Shown piece by piece: positions 9,036 to 19,100 of a stretch of DNA of 64,000 nt. This DNA comes from SZUA-430 sp034440355 (GTDB taxonomy: Bacteria > Pseudomonadota > Alphaproteobacteria > Micropepsales > Micropepsaceae). Position 1 is the stretch's first letter, and every line of letters starts with the position of its first letter. The stretch lies in contig JAWXBY010000041.1 of the NCBI GenBank assembly GCA_034440355.1, positions 22,765-86,764 on the forward strand, written 5' to 3'. The notes beneath the pieces were generated by a model. The model worked only from the letters and a program-made list of their open reading frames with translations. It was not told the DNA's origin and made no database searches. A program made the translations under genes and the position numbers.

Positions 9036-9605
9036 TTACGGGGACGGTTTGGTTTCTGCAGGTTTTTCTGGCGCAGGCGTCAGCGGCCCGATTGCGGGCA
9101 GCTTGGGATTCTTCGAAGGCACGAACACGCCTTCGACCCGTCCCGTCGCCCCGCCAGCGCCGGTCAGCGCCGCGCGCCCCGTCGCCAGGTTAATGACCAA
9201 TGAAGTCCCGCGCAGAATGTTCTGCCCTTGCGCAAGAACGACTTTGCCGCCCATCGTCACTTGGCGCTGCGAGATGTCGTAGACGGCAGTCGATCCCGTC
9301 GCGTGACCTTGCGGCGAGGCCAGAACGACGTTGCCCTTCGCTTCGATGCGCGAGATCGTGCCCTTCGCGGCGCGGATCGAAAGCGTATCCGAGCGCAGCT
9401 TCAAATCGCCCTGCGCAACGCGCACGTTGCCGGCATAGGTCGCCGTCTCGCTGCGCAGATCGGCGGTCGTGGTGTCGGCCGCGATCGAGATGGGCTTGTC
9501 GCTGTCGCGTCCCATACCGGAAAACGGATTCGGCACGCCTTGCGCATAGGCGGCGGTCGAAAGAAGTGCGAGCGCGAACGCCGCGAAAGAGGCGGTTCTG
9601 ATCAT
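9036..9605 (-). CDS. lptA: LPS periplasmic bridge protein LptA
   Basis: 189 residues with a signal peptide (IRTASFAAFALALLSTAAYA). The mature part is an OstA/LptA beta-jellyroll: KPISIAADTTTADLRSETATYAGNVRVAQGDLKLRSDTL. LptA oligomerises to carry LPS across the periplasm. The start overlaps the lptC stop by 4 bp (ATGA type). A Pro/Lys-rich tail (LTPAPEKPAETKPSP) is a lineage-specific extension. Confidence 0.9.
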   Translation of the reverse strand: MIRTASFAAFALALLSTAAYAQGVPNPFSGMGRDSDKPISIAADTTTADLRSETATYAGNVRVAQGDLKLRSDTLSIRAAKGTISRIEAKGNVVLASPQGHATGSTAVYDISQRQVTMGGKVVLAQGQNILRGTSLVINLATGRAALTGAGGATGRVEGVFVPSKNPKLPAIGPLTPAPEKPAETKPSP

Positions 9606-10480
9606 GGCGGTGCCGGTTTGGCTTTGGGTTGAGCGGGGGCAGGCGAGGGTTGTCCGGGAACGGTGGCGGTAGCCGGCGCATCCGGCGAAGGCGCAGCGCC
9701 TTCGTCGGGCAGGGCTTCGGCGATGCCTTCGGGATTGGTCTCGGCCGCGTCGCGCGCCGTGCCTTCGCGCGTCGCCGGGAAATAGGTCGTCGTGACGCCG
9801 CCGGTGAAGCGCATGATGCCGGGCTCGCGCAGACCTTCGAACTTCTTCGCGTTGATCAGACCAAGCGGTCCCTGACAGCTGATCGGCTGCTCGCCCTTCA
9901 GCAGCCCCAGGCCGAAATCATAACGCGCCGACGCCGTGTGGCACTCATAGCCCTTGTCGGAGAAGATGTTGATCGTATCCGTCAGGTCCAGCGTCTTCGC
10001 TTCGACGTCCAGCTGCCCAACCTTCGCATCGACCTGAACCCAGCTCTTGTCCTGCATGGTCACGTCGGCCACGACATTGTCGAACACCATGCGCCGCGCC
10101 TTGCCCGGCATCTGCGTCGCGCCCTTGGCGGTGACGGTGAAGGGTTGGCCACGTCCGTCGGTGCCCGTCAGCTTCGGCGCCACGAGCTGACGGTCCTTAT
10201 CGACTTCGCCCACGGTTTCGAAGGTCACCGGCACGCTGTTACGCTCGCCGCCGGTCGCCGAATAAATCACCACCAGCACGATCAGCGAAAACGCGATCAA
10301 GGGCAGCATCACCTTCATGATGCGCACAAACCGGCTATAGCCCAGTGTCCCGTCGGCCCGGGGCCGCGATCGTCGCTCCCACCCGTCGAGCGGACGGCGC
10401 TCGGCGCCGATCGGCACGCCGGCATGCTGCGCCGCCGGAACAAGCCGGCCTGTGCGAGGATCTTGGATGAATTGCGCCAT
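9602..10480 (-). CDS. lptC: LPS export protein LptC
   Basis: 292 residues from MAQFIQDPRTGRLV (ATG 10480). A single transmembrane helix (IMKVMLPLIAFSLIVLVVIY, about residues 55-75) anchors a periplasmic LptC jellyroll with KLTGTDGRGQPFTVTAKGATQ and the following beta strands. It passes LPS from LptBFG to LptA. A Pro/Ala-rich tail of about 50 residues is unusual compared with the short E. coli protein, but long LptC proteins are common in alphaproteobacteria. It lies between kdsD (11 bp upstream) and lptA (overlap). Confidence 0.88.
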   Translation of the reverse strand: MAQFIQDPRTGRLVPAAQHAGVPIGAERRPLDGWERRSRPRADGTLGYSRFVRIMKVMLPLIAFSLIVLVVIYSATGGERNSVPVTFETVGEVDKDRQLVAPKLTGTDGRGQPFTVTAKGATQMPGKARRMVFDNVVADVTMQDKSWVQVDAKVGQLDVEAKTLDLTDTINIFSDKGYECHTASARYDFGLGLLKGEQPISCQGPLGLINAKKFEGLREPGIMRFTGGVTTTYFPATREGTARDAAETNPEGIAEALPDEGAAPSPDAPATATVPGQPSPAPAQPKAKPAPP

Positions 10481-10491
10481 GGGGTGTTTCG

Positions 10492-11502
10492 CTACGCCAC
10501 ACCGGCGCGCAGGCAATCGTGCACGTGCACGATGCCGACGGGCTTGGGCGTCGCCGCTCCAACGGCATCGTCTTCGATAACGAACAGGCACGTCACCGGC
10601 ACCGCGTGCTGGTTCATCAACCGCAGAGCCTCGCCGCCCAGCGCGCCCGAGCGCACAAGCCGCGGCTTGCCCGTCATCACCTCATGCGCACGCCGCTTCA
10701 ACAGATCGCTCTGCATATGCCGCCGCAAGTCGCCGTCCGTAATGACGCCAAGCAACCCGCCGGCTTCATTGGTGACGCCGACGCAGCCGAACCGCTTCGA
10801 CGTCATCTCGAGCAGCACATCGCTCATCACCGCATCGCGCGCGACCAGCGGCAACTCCGTGCCCGTATGCATAATATCGGCCACGCGCACGAGCCGCCGC
10901 CCCAGCGACCCGCCCGGGTGCAGCACGCGATAATCGTCCGCCGTAAACCCGCGCCGCTTCATCACCGCAACGGCCAGCGCATCGCCAAGCGCCAGCTGCA
11001 TCGTCGTCGATGTCGTCGGCGCCAACCCCATCGGACACGCTTCGGGCGCGGCCGGCAGAATCAACGCCACGTCCGAATGCTGCGCCAACGCAGACTCCGC
11101 ACCGCCCGTAATCGCGATCAGCGGGATACCGGCGCGCCGCGTGAACTCGATGATGTCGGTCAGTTCCGACGTCTTGCCGGAATTCGAAATCAGCAGCGCC
11201 GCGTCTTTGCGCGTGATGAACCCAAGATCGCCGTGGCTTGCCTCACCCGGATGAACGAACTGCGCCGGCGTACCGGTCGACGCCAGCGTCGCCGCCACCT
11301 TGTTCGCGATGTGCCCGCTCTTGCCCATGCCGGACACGATCACGCGCCCCTCGGCGTGCAGGATCAAATCGACCGCGCGCGAAAATCGTTGATCGAGCGA
11401 ACGCGCCAATGCGCCAAGCGCGTCGCCTTCGACCGCGAGCACACGCCGCGCGGCTTCGAGGTCTGAACCGGCGGTGGAATTAGAATCGGGAATCGCTGTC
11501 AT
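10492..11502 (-). CDS. kdsD: D-arabinose 5-phosphate isomerase (KpsF/GutQ family)
   Basis: 336 residues starting at MTAIPDSNSTAG (11502); further upstream ATGs give non-homologous sequence. The SIS domain (about 30-190) has GMGKSGHIANKVAATLASTGTPA and the catalytic-site HPGEASHGDLG; two CBS domains follow (DIMHTGTELPLV and HEVMTGKPRLV). The enzyme converts ribulose 5-phosphate to arabinose 5-phosphate, the first step to Kdo for LPS. Its location upstream of lptC-lptA-lptB fits that role. Confidence 0.93.
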   Translation of the reverse strand: MTAIPDSNSTAGSDLEAARRVLAVEGDALGALARSLDQRFSRAVDLILHAEGRVIVSGMGKSGHIANKVAATLASTGTPAQFVHPGEASHGDLGFITRKDAALLISNSGKTSELTDIIEFTRRAGIPLIAITGGAESALAQHSDVALILPAAPEACPMGLAPTTSTTMQLALGDALAVAVMKRRGFTADDYRVLHPGGSLGRRLVRVADIMHTGTELPLVARDAVMSDVLLEMTSKRFGCVGVTNEAGGLLGVITDGDLRRHMQSDLLKRRAHEVMTGKPRLVRSGALGGEALRLMNQHAVPVTCLFVIEDDAVGAATPKPVGIVHVHDCLRAGVA

Positions 11503-11684
11503 CTCGGGGAAACACTCGCACACCGGGCACGAACTTGAGCCGTTTCCGTCATCATGGTGCAGCGCAACAAATCGCGCTACGCGAAATTCATGCCAACGAG
11601 CCCCAGTATGTTCCCTCACCACGTGTGAATCAAGGCGATCGGCCCACTTGGGGTTAACCCGATCTGGGGAAGAAATGGCTCAAA

Positions 11685-12296
11685 TCAATGGGCGAAGATG
11701 TCTTCCGTTGGCCATCCGGCCAGGTCCAGGCTCGCCCGAGTGCCGAGGAAGCCAAAGCACTTGAGGGCCAGGGCCTGCCGCCCCTCCCGCACCAGCATCC
11801 CGTCGAGCACGGTCTTCAGCTTGTGAAGGTGCAGAACATCCGACGCCGCATAGGCCAACTGCGCATCCGAAAGCTTCGCCGCACCCCAGTCCGAACTCTG
11901 CTGCTGCTTCGACAAATCGACGTCGAGCAACTCCTTCACCAAATCTTTGAGCCCATGCTTGTCCGTGTACGTCCGAACAAGCTTGGACGCGATCTTCGTG
12001 CACCAAATCGGCGTCGTCTCGGTCTTCAGATGCTTCTGAAACACCGCCACGTCGAACCGCGCATAATGAAAGATCTTCGTGACCTCAGGATCCGTCAGCA
12101 GCCGCACCAAATTCGGCGCCGCATAGGTCTTCCGGTCGAAGCGCACGATATGGCAATGCCCGTCGCCGCCAGACAGCTGCGCCAAACACAAAGCATCGCG
12201 ATGCGGATTAAGGCCCAGCGTCTCGGTGTCGATCGCGACGCTCTTGCCGAAGTCGACCCCGGCCGGCAGATCGCCTTCGTGGAAATGAATTTTCAT
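11685..12296 (-). CDS. rnd: RNase D-like 3'-5' exonuclease domain protein
   Basis: 203 residues, only the DEDDy exonuclease domain without the HRDC domains of full RNase D. Exo I is AIDTETLGLN, Exo II is IFHYARFDVAVF, and Exo III is YAASDVLHLHKLK with the tyrosine and aspartate. Such short RNase D proteins are usual upstream of kdsD in alphaproteobacteria. It likely trims 3' ends of tRNA precursors or other structured RNAs. The tRNA-Leu gene lies 84 bp upstream on the same strand, so co-transcription is possible. Confidence 0.88.
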   Translation of the reverse strand: MKIHFHEGDLPAGVDFGKSVAIDTETLGLNPHRDALCLAQLSGGDGHCHIVRFDRKTYAAPNLVRLLTDPEVTKIFHYARFDVAVFQKHLKTETTPIWCTKIASKLVRTYTDKHGLKDLVKELLDVDLSKQQQSSDWGAAKLSDAQLAYAASDVLHLHKLKTVLDGMLVREGRQALALKCFGFLGTRASLDLAGWPTEDIFAH

Positions 12297-12380
12297 CGAC
12301 TGCCGGAACCTCGTTCAGCCGTTGGCCGTCGCTCGCCAACTTGGGGTGGCCGTGCCACCCGAAGCTCGCAGAGCGAAGGG

Positions 12381-12465
12381 TGGTGCCCAGAAGAGGACTC
12401 GAACCTCCACACCTTGCGGTACTAGTACCTGAAACTAGCGCGTCTACCAATTCCGCCATCTGGGC
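12381..12465 (-). tRNA. tRNA-Leu (anticodon CAG)
   Basis: The minus strand folds into a class II tRNA: acceptor GCCCAGA pairing with TCTGGGC, D-arm with GGCGGAATTGGTAGACGC, anticodon stem CTAGT/ACTAG around loop TTCAGGT (anticodon CAG), a long variable arm, T-loop TTCGAGT and an encoded CCA (12381-12383). The long variable arm and the anticodon agree on leucine. Confidence 0.97.
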
Positions 12466-12595
12466 AGGCCGAAGAGGGGCGAGTGGTATGCGAACGCGCC
12501 CCGGCCTGTCAACGAGCAGGCGCTATTCGCCGCTTCAAGCGGGGACAGGATTTCGCTATCAACGCGTCAAATCAGTCGACGGACGAGGACGCGGG

Positions 12596-13573
12596 ATGAG
12601 CCGGGACACGGAAAACAAGCTGGTAACGGTCATCGGTGGCTCGGGCTTCTTAGGGCACCAGATCGTCCGCCGCCTGGCGCGCGACGGCTACCGTATTCGC
12701 GTCACGACCCGCAAACCCTCGCACGCCCTGTCGCTTCAGCCTCTCGGCAATGTGGGTCAAATCGCCATCATCAAGGCCGACATCCGCAACGAGGCCGCGA
12801 TCGCCAGGGCCGTGGAAGGCGCGTCGATCGTGATCAATCTCGTTGGCATTTTGAAGCCCTCGGGCGGGCGCACGTTCGACGCGATCCACAACGAAGGGGC
12901 AGCGACCGTCGCGCGCCTTGCGGCGAAAGCCGGCGGCCGCCTGATCCACATCTCCGCCATCGGCGCCGATCCGGAAGCAAGGTCGTCCTACGCCTCGTCG
13001 AAGGGCGAGGGCGAAGTCGCCGTGCGCCAAGCCTTCCCGCGCGCCACGATCTTGCGTCCGTCCGTCGTGTTCGGCCAAGGCGACGGCTTCTTCAACCGCT
13101 TCGCCGCCCTGATCCGCATGAGCCGCGTCGCTTTCCCGCTCTTCGGCGGCGGCACCACGAAATTCCAACCGGTGTTCGTCGGCGACGTCGCCGATGCCGT
13201 GGCGAACGCCGCAGCCGACGCGCGCACGCAAGGCCGCACCTACGAACTCGGCGGTCCCGGCGTCTACACACTGAAGGAAATTCTTGAGTTGGTCGCCAAA
13301 ACGACTGAGCGCAAACGCATGTGGGTGCCGATCCCCTTCTTCCTGCTCGACCTCGGCGCAGCGCTCACAGGCTGGTTGCCCTACGCCCCCGTGACGCTCG
13401 ATCAGGCGCGCTTGCTTCGCAAGGACAACGTCGTGAAAGCAGGCGCCGACGCGGCAAGCGTAGGCACGCTCGCCGATCTCGGCGTGCAACCGACGGCCGT
13501 CGAAGCGGTGCTTGAGACCTATCTCTATCCCTATCGCCCGACCGGCCAATACGCAGAGCCGCGCGGCGCTTAA
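12596..13573 (+). CDS. NDUFA9-type atypical short-chain dehydrogenase
   Basis: 325 residues from MSRDTENKLVTVIGGSGFLG. The N-terminal GGSGFLGHQIVRRL is the NAD(P)-binding glycine motif. The NLVGIL, HISAIGAD and STRPSVVFG-like (ILRPSVVFGQGDGFFNRFA) segments match the complex I NDUFA9 subunit family. In alphaproteobacteria this gene often sits next to uppP and glutamate synthase, as here. A structural or assembly role in NADH dehydrogenase, or in quinone or lipid metabolism, is inferred. Its stop overlaps that of uppP by 4 bp (convergent). Confidence 0.87.
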   Translation: MSRDTENKLVTVIGGSGFLGHQIVRRLARDGYRIRVTTRKPSHALSLQPLGNVGQIAIIKADIRNEAAIARAVEGASIVINLVGILKPSGGRTFDAIHNEGAATVARLAAKAGGRLIHISAIGADPEARSSYASSKGEGEVAVRQAFPRATILRPSVVFGQGDGFFNRFAALIRMSRVAFPLFGGGTTKFQPVFVGDVADAVANAAADARTQGRTYELGGPGVYTLKEILELVAKTTERKRMWVPIPFFLLDLGAALTGWLPYAPVTLDQARLLRKDNVVKAGADAASVGTLADLGVQPTAVEAVLETYLYPYRPTGQYAEPRGA

Positions 13574-14400
13574 GCGGCCGCTTGGGCGAACGTCTTTAGC
13601 GTGAAATAGCCGAGCATGAACGAGCCGAGGATGATGCGGTACCACGCGAACACGCCGAAGCCGTGGTTCGACACGAACGCGACGAAACGCTTGGCGACGT
13701 AATACGCACAGCCGAAAGCGACGATGAAGCCGAGGGCCAGCACGAACGCGTGCTCAAGGTGCAGCAACGACCAGGACTTATAGAGCGAATAGACCGACGC
13801 GCCGAGCATCGTCGGGATCGCGAGGAAGAATGAAAATTCCGCCGCGGCGCTGCGCTCGACCTTCATCATGAGCGAGCCCATGATCGTGGCACCGGAACGC
13901 GACACGCCCGGCACAAGCGCCAAACACTGAAAAAGCCCGATCTTCAGATAGAGCAGAAGCGGAAAGTCCTCGACCGCGTAGTACTGCGGGATCTTGACCA
14001 TGCGCTCGATGAAGATGATCGCGACGCCGCCGACCACCAACATCAGCGCCACGACCCAATGATTGAAGAGATACTCTTTGATCACGTCGCCGAACAGAAC
14101 GCCCAGCGCAGCAGCCGGCAGGAACGCGACGAACAGGCCGATGAAAAACCGGCGTGCATTCTCGTTGTGCGGCACCGCTTTGGTCACGGTCCACAGCTGC
14201 TGAAAATAGATGACGCAAATGGCCAGGATCGCGCCGAACTGGATGAAAATCTCAAACGTCCGTTCCGGCACGCCGGTGTCGAGGCCCAGCAGTTCCTTCA
14301 CCAGGATCATGTGCCCGGTCGACGAAACCGGAAGAAATTCCGTAAGCCCTTCAACCACCGCCAGAATTAGAGCGGAAACAATGTTCCAAAGCAGATCCAT
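13570..14400 (-). CDS. uppP: Undecaprenyl-diphosphatase
   Basis: 276 residues, about eight hydrophobic segments. The active-site motifs are EGLTEFLPVSSTGHMIL near the N-terminus and PGVSRSGATIMGSLMM in the second half, the BacA/UppP signatures. It dephosphorylates undecaprenyl diphosphate at the membrane to recycle the lipid carrier for peptidoglycan and other glycans, and confers bacitracin tolerance. It reads toward the NDUFA9-like gene and is divergent from gltD. Confidence 0.95.
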   Translation of the reverse strand: MDLLWNIVSALILAVVEGLTEFLPVSSTGHMILVKELLGLDTGVPERTFEIFIQFGAILAICVIYFQQLWTVTKAVPHNENARRFFIGLFVAFLPAAALGVLFGDVIKEYLFNHWVVALMLVVGGVAIIFIERMVKIPQYYAVEDFPLLLYLKIGLFQCLALVPGVSRSGATIMGSLMMKVERSAAAEFSFFLAIPTMLGASVYSLYKSWSLLHLEHAFVLALGFIVAFGCAYYVAKRFVAFVSNHGFGVFAWYRIILGSFMLGYFTLKTFAQAAA

Positions 14401-14664
14401 GGGACTCCGGAGGGGCAGATGGGGGCTGGGAAAAGGCGCAAACGAAGCCGGGGACCGTAACCTGCCGCGAAATTCGGCACAAACCGAAGAATTAGTACCG
14501 TGTAGGTATTAATTACGCTACCGGAGCGTGCAAACTGTAAGCTAGCGGGAGGTTTGCAGCAAAAATAGGTCAATATAACTGTCACAACGGGAAGTTCTGG
14601 CCTTTTTTCAGCAACTTCTGAACCGTATAAGGCCTGGCTCAGACCTTTTCTTACGAGAGCCGCC
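14401..14664. promoter_or_regulatory. gltD/uppP divergent intergenic region with AT-rich promoter area and hairpins
   Basis: A 264 bp region clearly richer in A/T than its neighbours. A possible -10 (TATAAC, 14574-14579) lies about 15 nt after a TTTGCA, a short spacing. Downstream, GAAGTTCTG (14591-14599) can pair with CAGCAACTTC (14609-14618) around a T6-containing loop, a candidate attenuator or protein site in the gltD leader. Another inverted repeat GTAG...CTAC is near 14502-14520. These are sequence observations; regulator and start site are not known. Confidence 0.35.
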
Positions 14665-16113
14665 ATGGCCGACAACAAGCTCCTGCGTTTCGTGACCGTC
14701 GCCCGGCAAATGCCGGAAAAGCGGCCCGCAGACGCACGCGCGCACGATTTCGGCGAGATCTACGCGGAATACGTGTCCAAGAAGGCCGAGGAACAGGCCG
14801 GCCGTTGCTCGCAATGCGGCGTGCCCTTCTGCCAGGTCCACTGCCCGCTGCAGAACAACATCCCCGACTGGCTCAAGATGACCGCCGAGGGCCGCCTGGA
14901 AGAAGCCTACGAGCTGTCTCAGGCGACGAACAACATGCCCGAAGTCTGCGGCCGCATCTGCCCGCAAGACCGCCTGTGCGAGGGCAACTGCGTCATCGAA
15001 CAATCGGGCCACGGCACGGTCACCATCGGCGCCGTCGAGAAATTCATCACCGATACCGCGTGGGAGAAGGGTTGGGTCAAACCAATCGCACCCAAGCGCG
15101 ACCTCGGCCGCTCCATCGGCATCGTCGGCGCCGGCCCCGCAGGTCTCGCCGCCGCTGAACAGCTGCGCGTCAAAGGCTACCGCGTCGGCATTTACGACCG
15201 CTACGACCGCGCCGGCGGCCTGCTCGTCTACGGCATCCCGAACTTCAAACTCGAGAAAGAGATCGTCGAACGCCGCACGCAACGCCTGATCGACGGCGGC
15301 ATCGAAATCCACCAGAACGTCGAGGTCGGCAAGACCGTGACGCTCGCGAAACTTCGCACGCAACACGACGCGATCTTGATCGCGACCGGCGTCTACAAAA
15401 CGCGCGACATGCAGGCGCCGGGCGTCGGCCTTACCGGCATCGTGCAAGCGATGCGCTACCTCACCGCCTCGAACCGCGTCTGCCTGGGCGACAAGGTCAA
15501 GGAATTCGACAACGGAACGCTGAACGCAAAAGGCCGCAACGTCGTCGTCATCGGCGGCGGCGACACCGCGATGGATTGCGTGCGCACGGCAGTCCGCCAA
15601 GGCGCAAAGTCGGTGACGTGCCTCTACCGCCGCGACCGCGAAAACATGCCCGGCTCGTTGCGCGAAGTCAGCCATGCCGAAGAAGAAGGTGTAGTCTTTG
15701 CTTGGCTCGGCGTGCCGAAAGCCTTCCTCGGCGACAAACGCGTCACCGCCGTGCGCGCCGCGCGCATGCGCTTAGGACCTGCCGACGTCACCGGCCGCCA
15801 AGTGCCAGAAGAAATCCCAGGCAGCGACACGACGCTCCCCGCCGATCTCGTGATCATGGCGCTGGGCTTCGATCCGGAAGACCTGCCCGTCGCGTTCGGC
15901 GAACGCGGCCTCACCGTCACGAAGTGGGGCACCATCAAAATCGACCACAAGACAATGATGACCTCGCTTGCAGGCGTCTTCGCAGCCGGCGACATCGTGC
16001 GCGGCGCATCGCTCGTCGTCTGGGCCATCCGCGACGGCCGCGACGCCGCCGATGCCATCCATCGCCACCTCGAAAACAAAACCGCGCAGGCCCTGCGCAC
16101 AGCGGCGGAGTGA
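14665..16113 (+). CDS. gltD: Glutamate synthase small subunit
   Basis: 482 residues. N-terminal cysteine motifs CSQCGVPFCQVHC and CGRICPQDRLCEGNC bind the two 4Fe-4S clusters. IVGAGPAGLAAAEQL is the FAD-binding motif, and VIGGGDTAMDC is the NADPH-binding motif. It delivers electrons from NADPH to GltB for glutamate formation from glutamine and 2-oxoglutarate. Here gltD is upstream of gltB with a 5 bp gap, so the order is reversed relative to enteric bacteria. The cysteine spacing matches the family. Confidence 0.96.
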   Translation: MADNKLLRFVTVARQMPEKRPADARAHDFGEIYAEYVSKKAEEQAGRCSQCGVPFCQVHCPLQNNIPDWLKMTAEGRLEEAYELSQATNNMPEVCGRICPQDRLCEGNCVIEQSGHGTVTIGAVEKFITDTAWEKGWVKPIAPKRDLGRSIGIVGAGPAGLAAAEQLRVKGYRVGIYDRYDRAGGLLVYGIPNFKLEKEIVERRTQRLIDGGIEIHQNVEVGKTVTLAKLRTQHDAILIATGVYKTRDMQAPGVGLTGIVQAMRYLTASNRVCLGDKVKEFDNGTLNAKGRNVVVIGGGDTAMDCVRTAVRQGAKSVTCLYRRDRENMPGSLREVSHAEEEGVVFAWLGVPKAFLGDKRVTAVRAARMRLGPADVTGRQVPEEIPGSDTTLPADLVIMALGFDPEDLPVAFGERGLTVTKWGTIKIDHKTMMTSLAGVFAAGDIVRGASLVVWAIRDGRDAADAIHRHLENKTAQALRTAAE

Positions 16114-16118
16114 GACCG

Positions 16119-19100
16119 ATGACCGATCAACCCCGCTTCGACACTGTCGAACAAGAACTCGCGCGCTACGCCGCCAACGCCAGACATCTCGAAGAGGCAC
16201 ACGCCTACTCGCCCGATCAGGAGCACGACGCGTGCGGCGTGGGCCTCGTCGCCGCCATCGACGGCAAACCGCGCCGCGAGATCGTGCTGCACGCGATCGC
16301 CGCGCTGAAATGCGTGTGGCACCGTGGCGCGGTTGACGCTGACGGCAAAACCGGCGACGGCGCAGGCCTCCACATCCAAGTGCCGCAAGATTTCTTCGCC
16401 GACGAAGTGCGCGCCACCGGCCACGACCTGGAAGGCGGCCGCATCGGCATCGGCATGATCTTCCTGCCGCGCACCGATTACGCCGCACAGGAAACCTGCC
16501 GCACGATCGTCGAGGCCGAGATCCTGCGCTTCGGCTATTACATCTACGGCTGGCGCCAAGTGCCCATCGACATCTCCGTCATCGGCGAAAAGGCCAACGC
16601 GACGCGACCCGAGATCGAGCAGATCATGTTCGACACCGGCACCGAGAAAGACGTCGAGGCGATCGAGCGCGACCTCTTCATCATCCGCCGCCGCATCGAG
16701 ATCGAAGTGCGCAAGGCGTCGATCGCAAACTTCTACGTCTGCTCGCTCTCGACGCGCTCGCTGATCTACAAAGGCATGTTCCTCGCCGAACAGCTATCGA
16801 CGTTCTATCCTGACCTGAACGACGACCGATTCATCTCGCCGATGGCGATCTTCCATCAGCGCTATTCGACGAACACCTTCCCGACCTGGTACCTCGCGCA
16901 TCCCTTCCGCATGCTCGCCCACAACGGCGAGATCAACACGCTGAAGGGCAACGTGAACTGGATGAAGAGCCACGAAATCCGCATGGCTTCCGAAGCCTTC
17001 GGCGAACACCAAGACGACATCAAACCGATCATCCAACCCGGCTCTTCCGACTCCGCCGCGTTAGACGCGGTCTTCGAAGTCCTCTGTCGCGCCGGTCGCT
17101 CCGCCCCGATGGCGAAGACGCTACTCGTGCCCGAAGCCTGGTCGAAGAAGGGCAGTAGCGCGATGCCCGACGCGCACCGCGCCATGTACCAGTATTCGAA
17201 CTCGGTGATGGAGCCGTGGGACGGACCGGCCGCACTCGCCGCCACCGACGGCCGCTGGGTGATCGCCGGCCTCGACCGCAACGGCTTGAGACCCCTCCGC
17301 TACACGCTGACTGACGACGGCTTGCTCTTCGTGGGCTCAGAGACCGGCATGGTCGTCCTCCCCGAGCAAAAGATCACGCACAAAGGCCGCGTAGGCCCGG
17401 GCCAAATGATCGGCGTCGATCTCCAACGCGGCAAATTCTTCGACGACCGCGCGATCAAGGACGAACTCGCGCACGAACATCCGTACGAGGAATGGACGAA
17501 CAACATCGTCGACTTGGAGCCCATCATCGGCCCCGGCCCCGAGCCGCGCATGTTCGAAGACAAAAGCGAACTTCGTCGCCGCCAACTCGCCGCCGCCATC
17601 TCGATGGAAGACCTTGAGATGGTCCTCCACCCGATGGTCGAAGACGGCAAAGAACCTGTGGGCTCGATGGGCGACGACACGCCGCTCGCCGTCCTCTCGC
17701 ACACCTATCGCCCGCTCTCGCACTACTTCCGTCAAAACTTCAGCCAGGTCACGAACCCGCCGATCGACTCCTTGCGCGAAGACCGCGTGATGAGCCTGCG
17801 CACGCGCTTCCGCAATCTCGGCAACGTGCTGGCGCAAGACAAAACGCAGGTCGAAGTCTTCACGCTGGAAAGCCCCGTCATCTCGACCGGCATGTACATC
17901 CGCATGAAGGACCATCTGATCGGCCGCTTCTTCGAGATCGACTGCGTCTTCGCCGTCGGTCAGGAAGGCCCAAGCGGTAGCGCCGTCAAAGAAGCGCTCG
18001 ACCGTATCTGCAAGCAAGCGGAAGAGGCCGTCGCGTCCGGCTACTCGCACCTCATCCTGACCGACGAACGCATCGGCGAAGGCGTCTCCGCCATCCCGAT
18101 GATTCTGGCGACAGGCGCGGTGCATTCGCACCTGGTGAAGACGCGCATGCGCACCTTCACCTCGCTCAACGTCCGTTCGGCCGAGTGCATGGACACGCAC
18201 TACTTCGCCGTGTTGATCGGCGTCGGCGCCACGACGGTGAACGCCTACCTCGCGCAGGAATGCATCGCCGACCGCCACGCACGCGGGCTCTTCGGCAAGC
18301 GCAGCTTGGGCGAATGCGTGAAGCGTTACTTGGATTCCGTGAGCGCCGGCCTGCTCAAGATCATCTCCAAGATGGGCATCTCGGTCATTTCGTCCTACCG
18401 CGGGGGCTACAATTTCGAAGCCGTCGGCCTCTCGCGCTCGATGGTCGCCGAATACTTCCCCGGCATGCCCTCACGCATCTCCGGCATCGGCCTCGGCGGC
18501 ATCCAAAAGCGCGCGACCAAGCAGCACGCGCGCGCCTTCACCGAAGACGTCGCCGCACTACCCATCGGCGGCCTCTACCGCTATCGCAACGGCGGCGAGA
18601 CGCACGCGCACTCCGCAGCATCGATCCACCTCCTGCAAAGCGCGGTGGAACAAGACAGCTACCAACTCTTCCGCAAATACGCCGAAGCCATCCGCGGCGC
18701 GCCGCCGACCAGCCTGCGCCACCTGATGGACTTCCGCCCGCGTCCCGCGGCCGCCATTCCGATGGAAGAGGTGGAGTCGATCACCGAAATCCGCAAACGG
18801 TTTGTCACGCCGGGCATGTCGCTCGGCGCGCTTTCGCCCGAAGCGCACGGCACGCTCAACGTCGCCATGAACCGCATCGGCGCGAAGTCGGACTCCGGCG
18901 AAGGCGGCGAAGACCCCGCGCGCTTCAAGCCGCGGCCCAACGGCGACAACGCCAACTCCGCGATCAAACAAATCGCCTCAGGCCGCTTCGGCGTCACCGC
19001 CGAATACCTGAACCAATGCCGCGAGATCGAAATCAAAGTCGCTCAAGGCGCCAAGCCCGGCGAAGGCGGTCAGCTGCCCGGTTTCAAAGTGACGGAGATG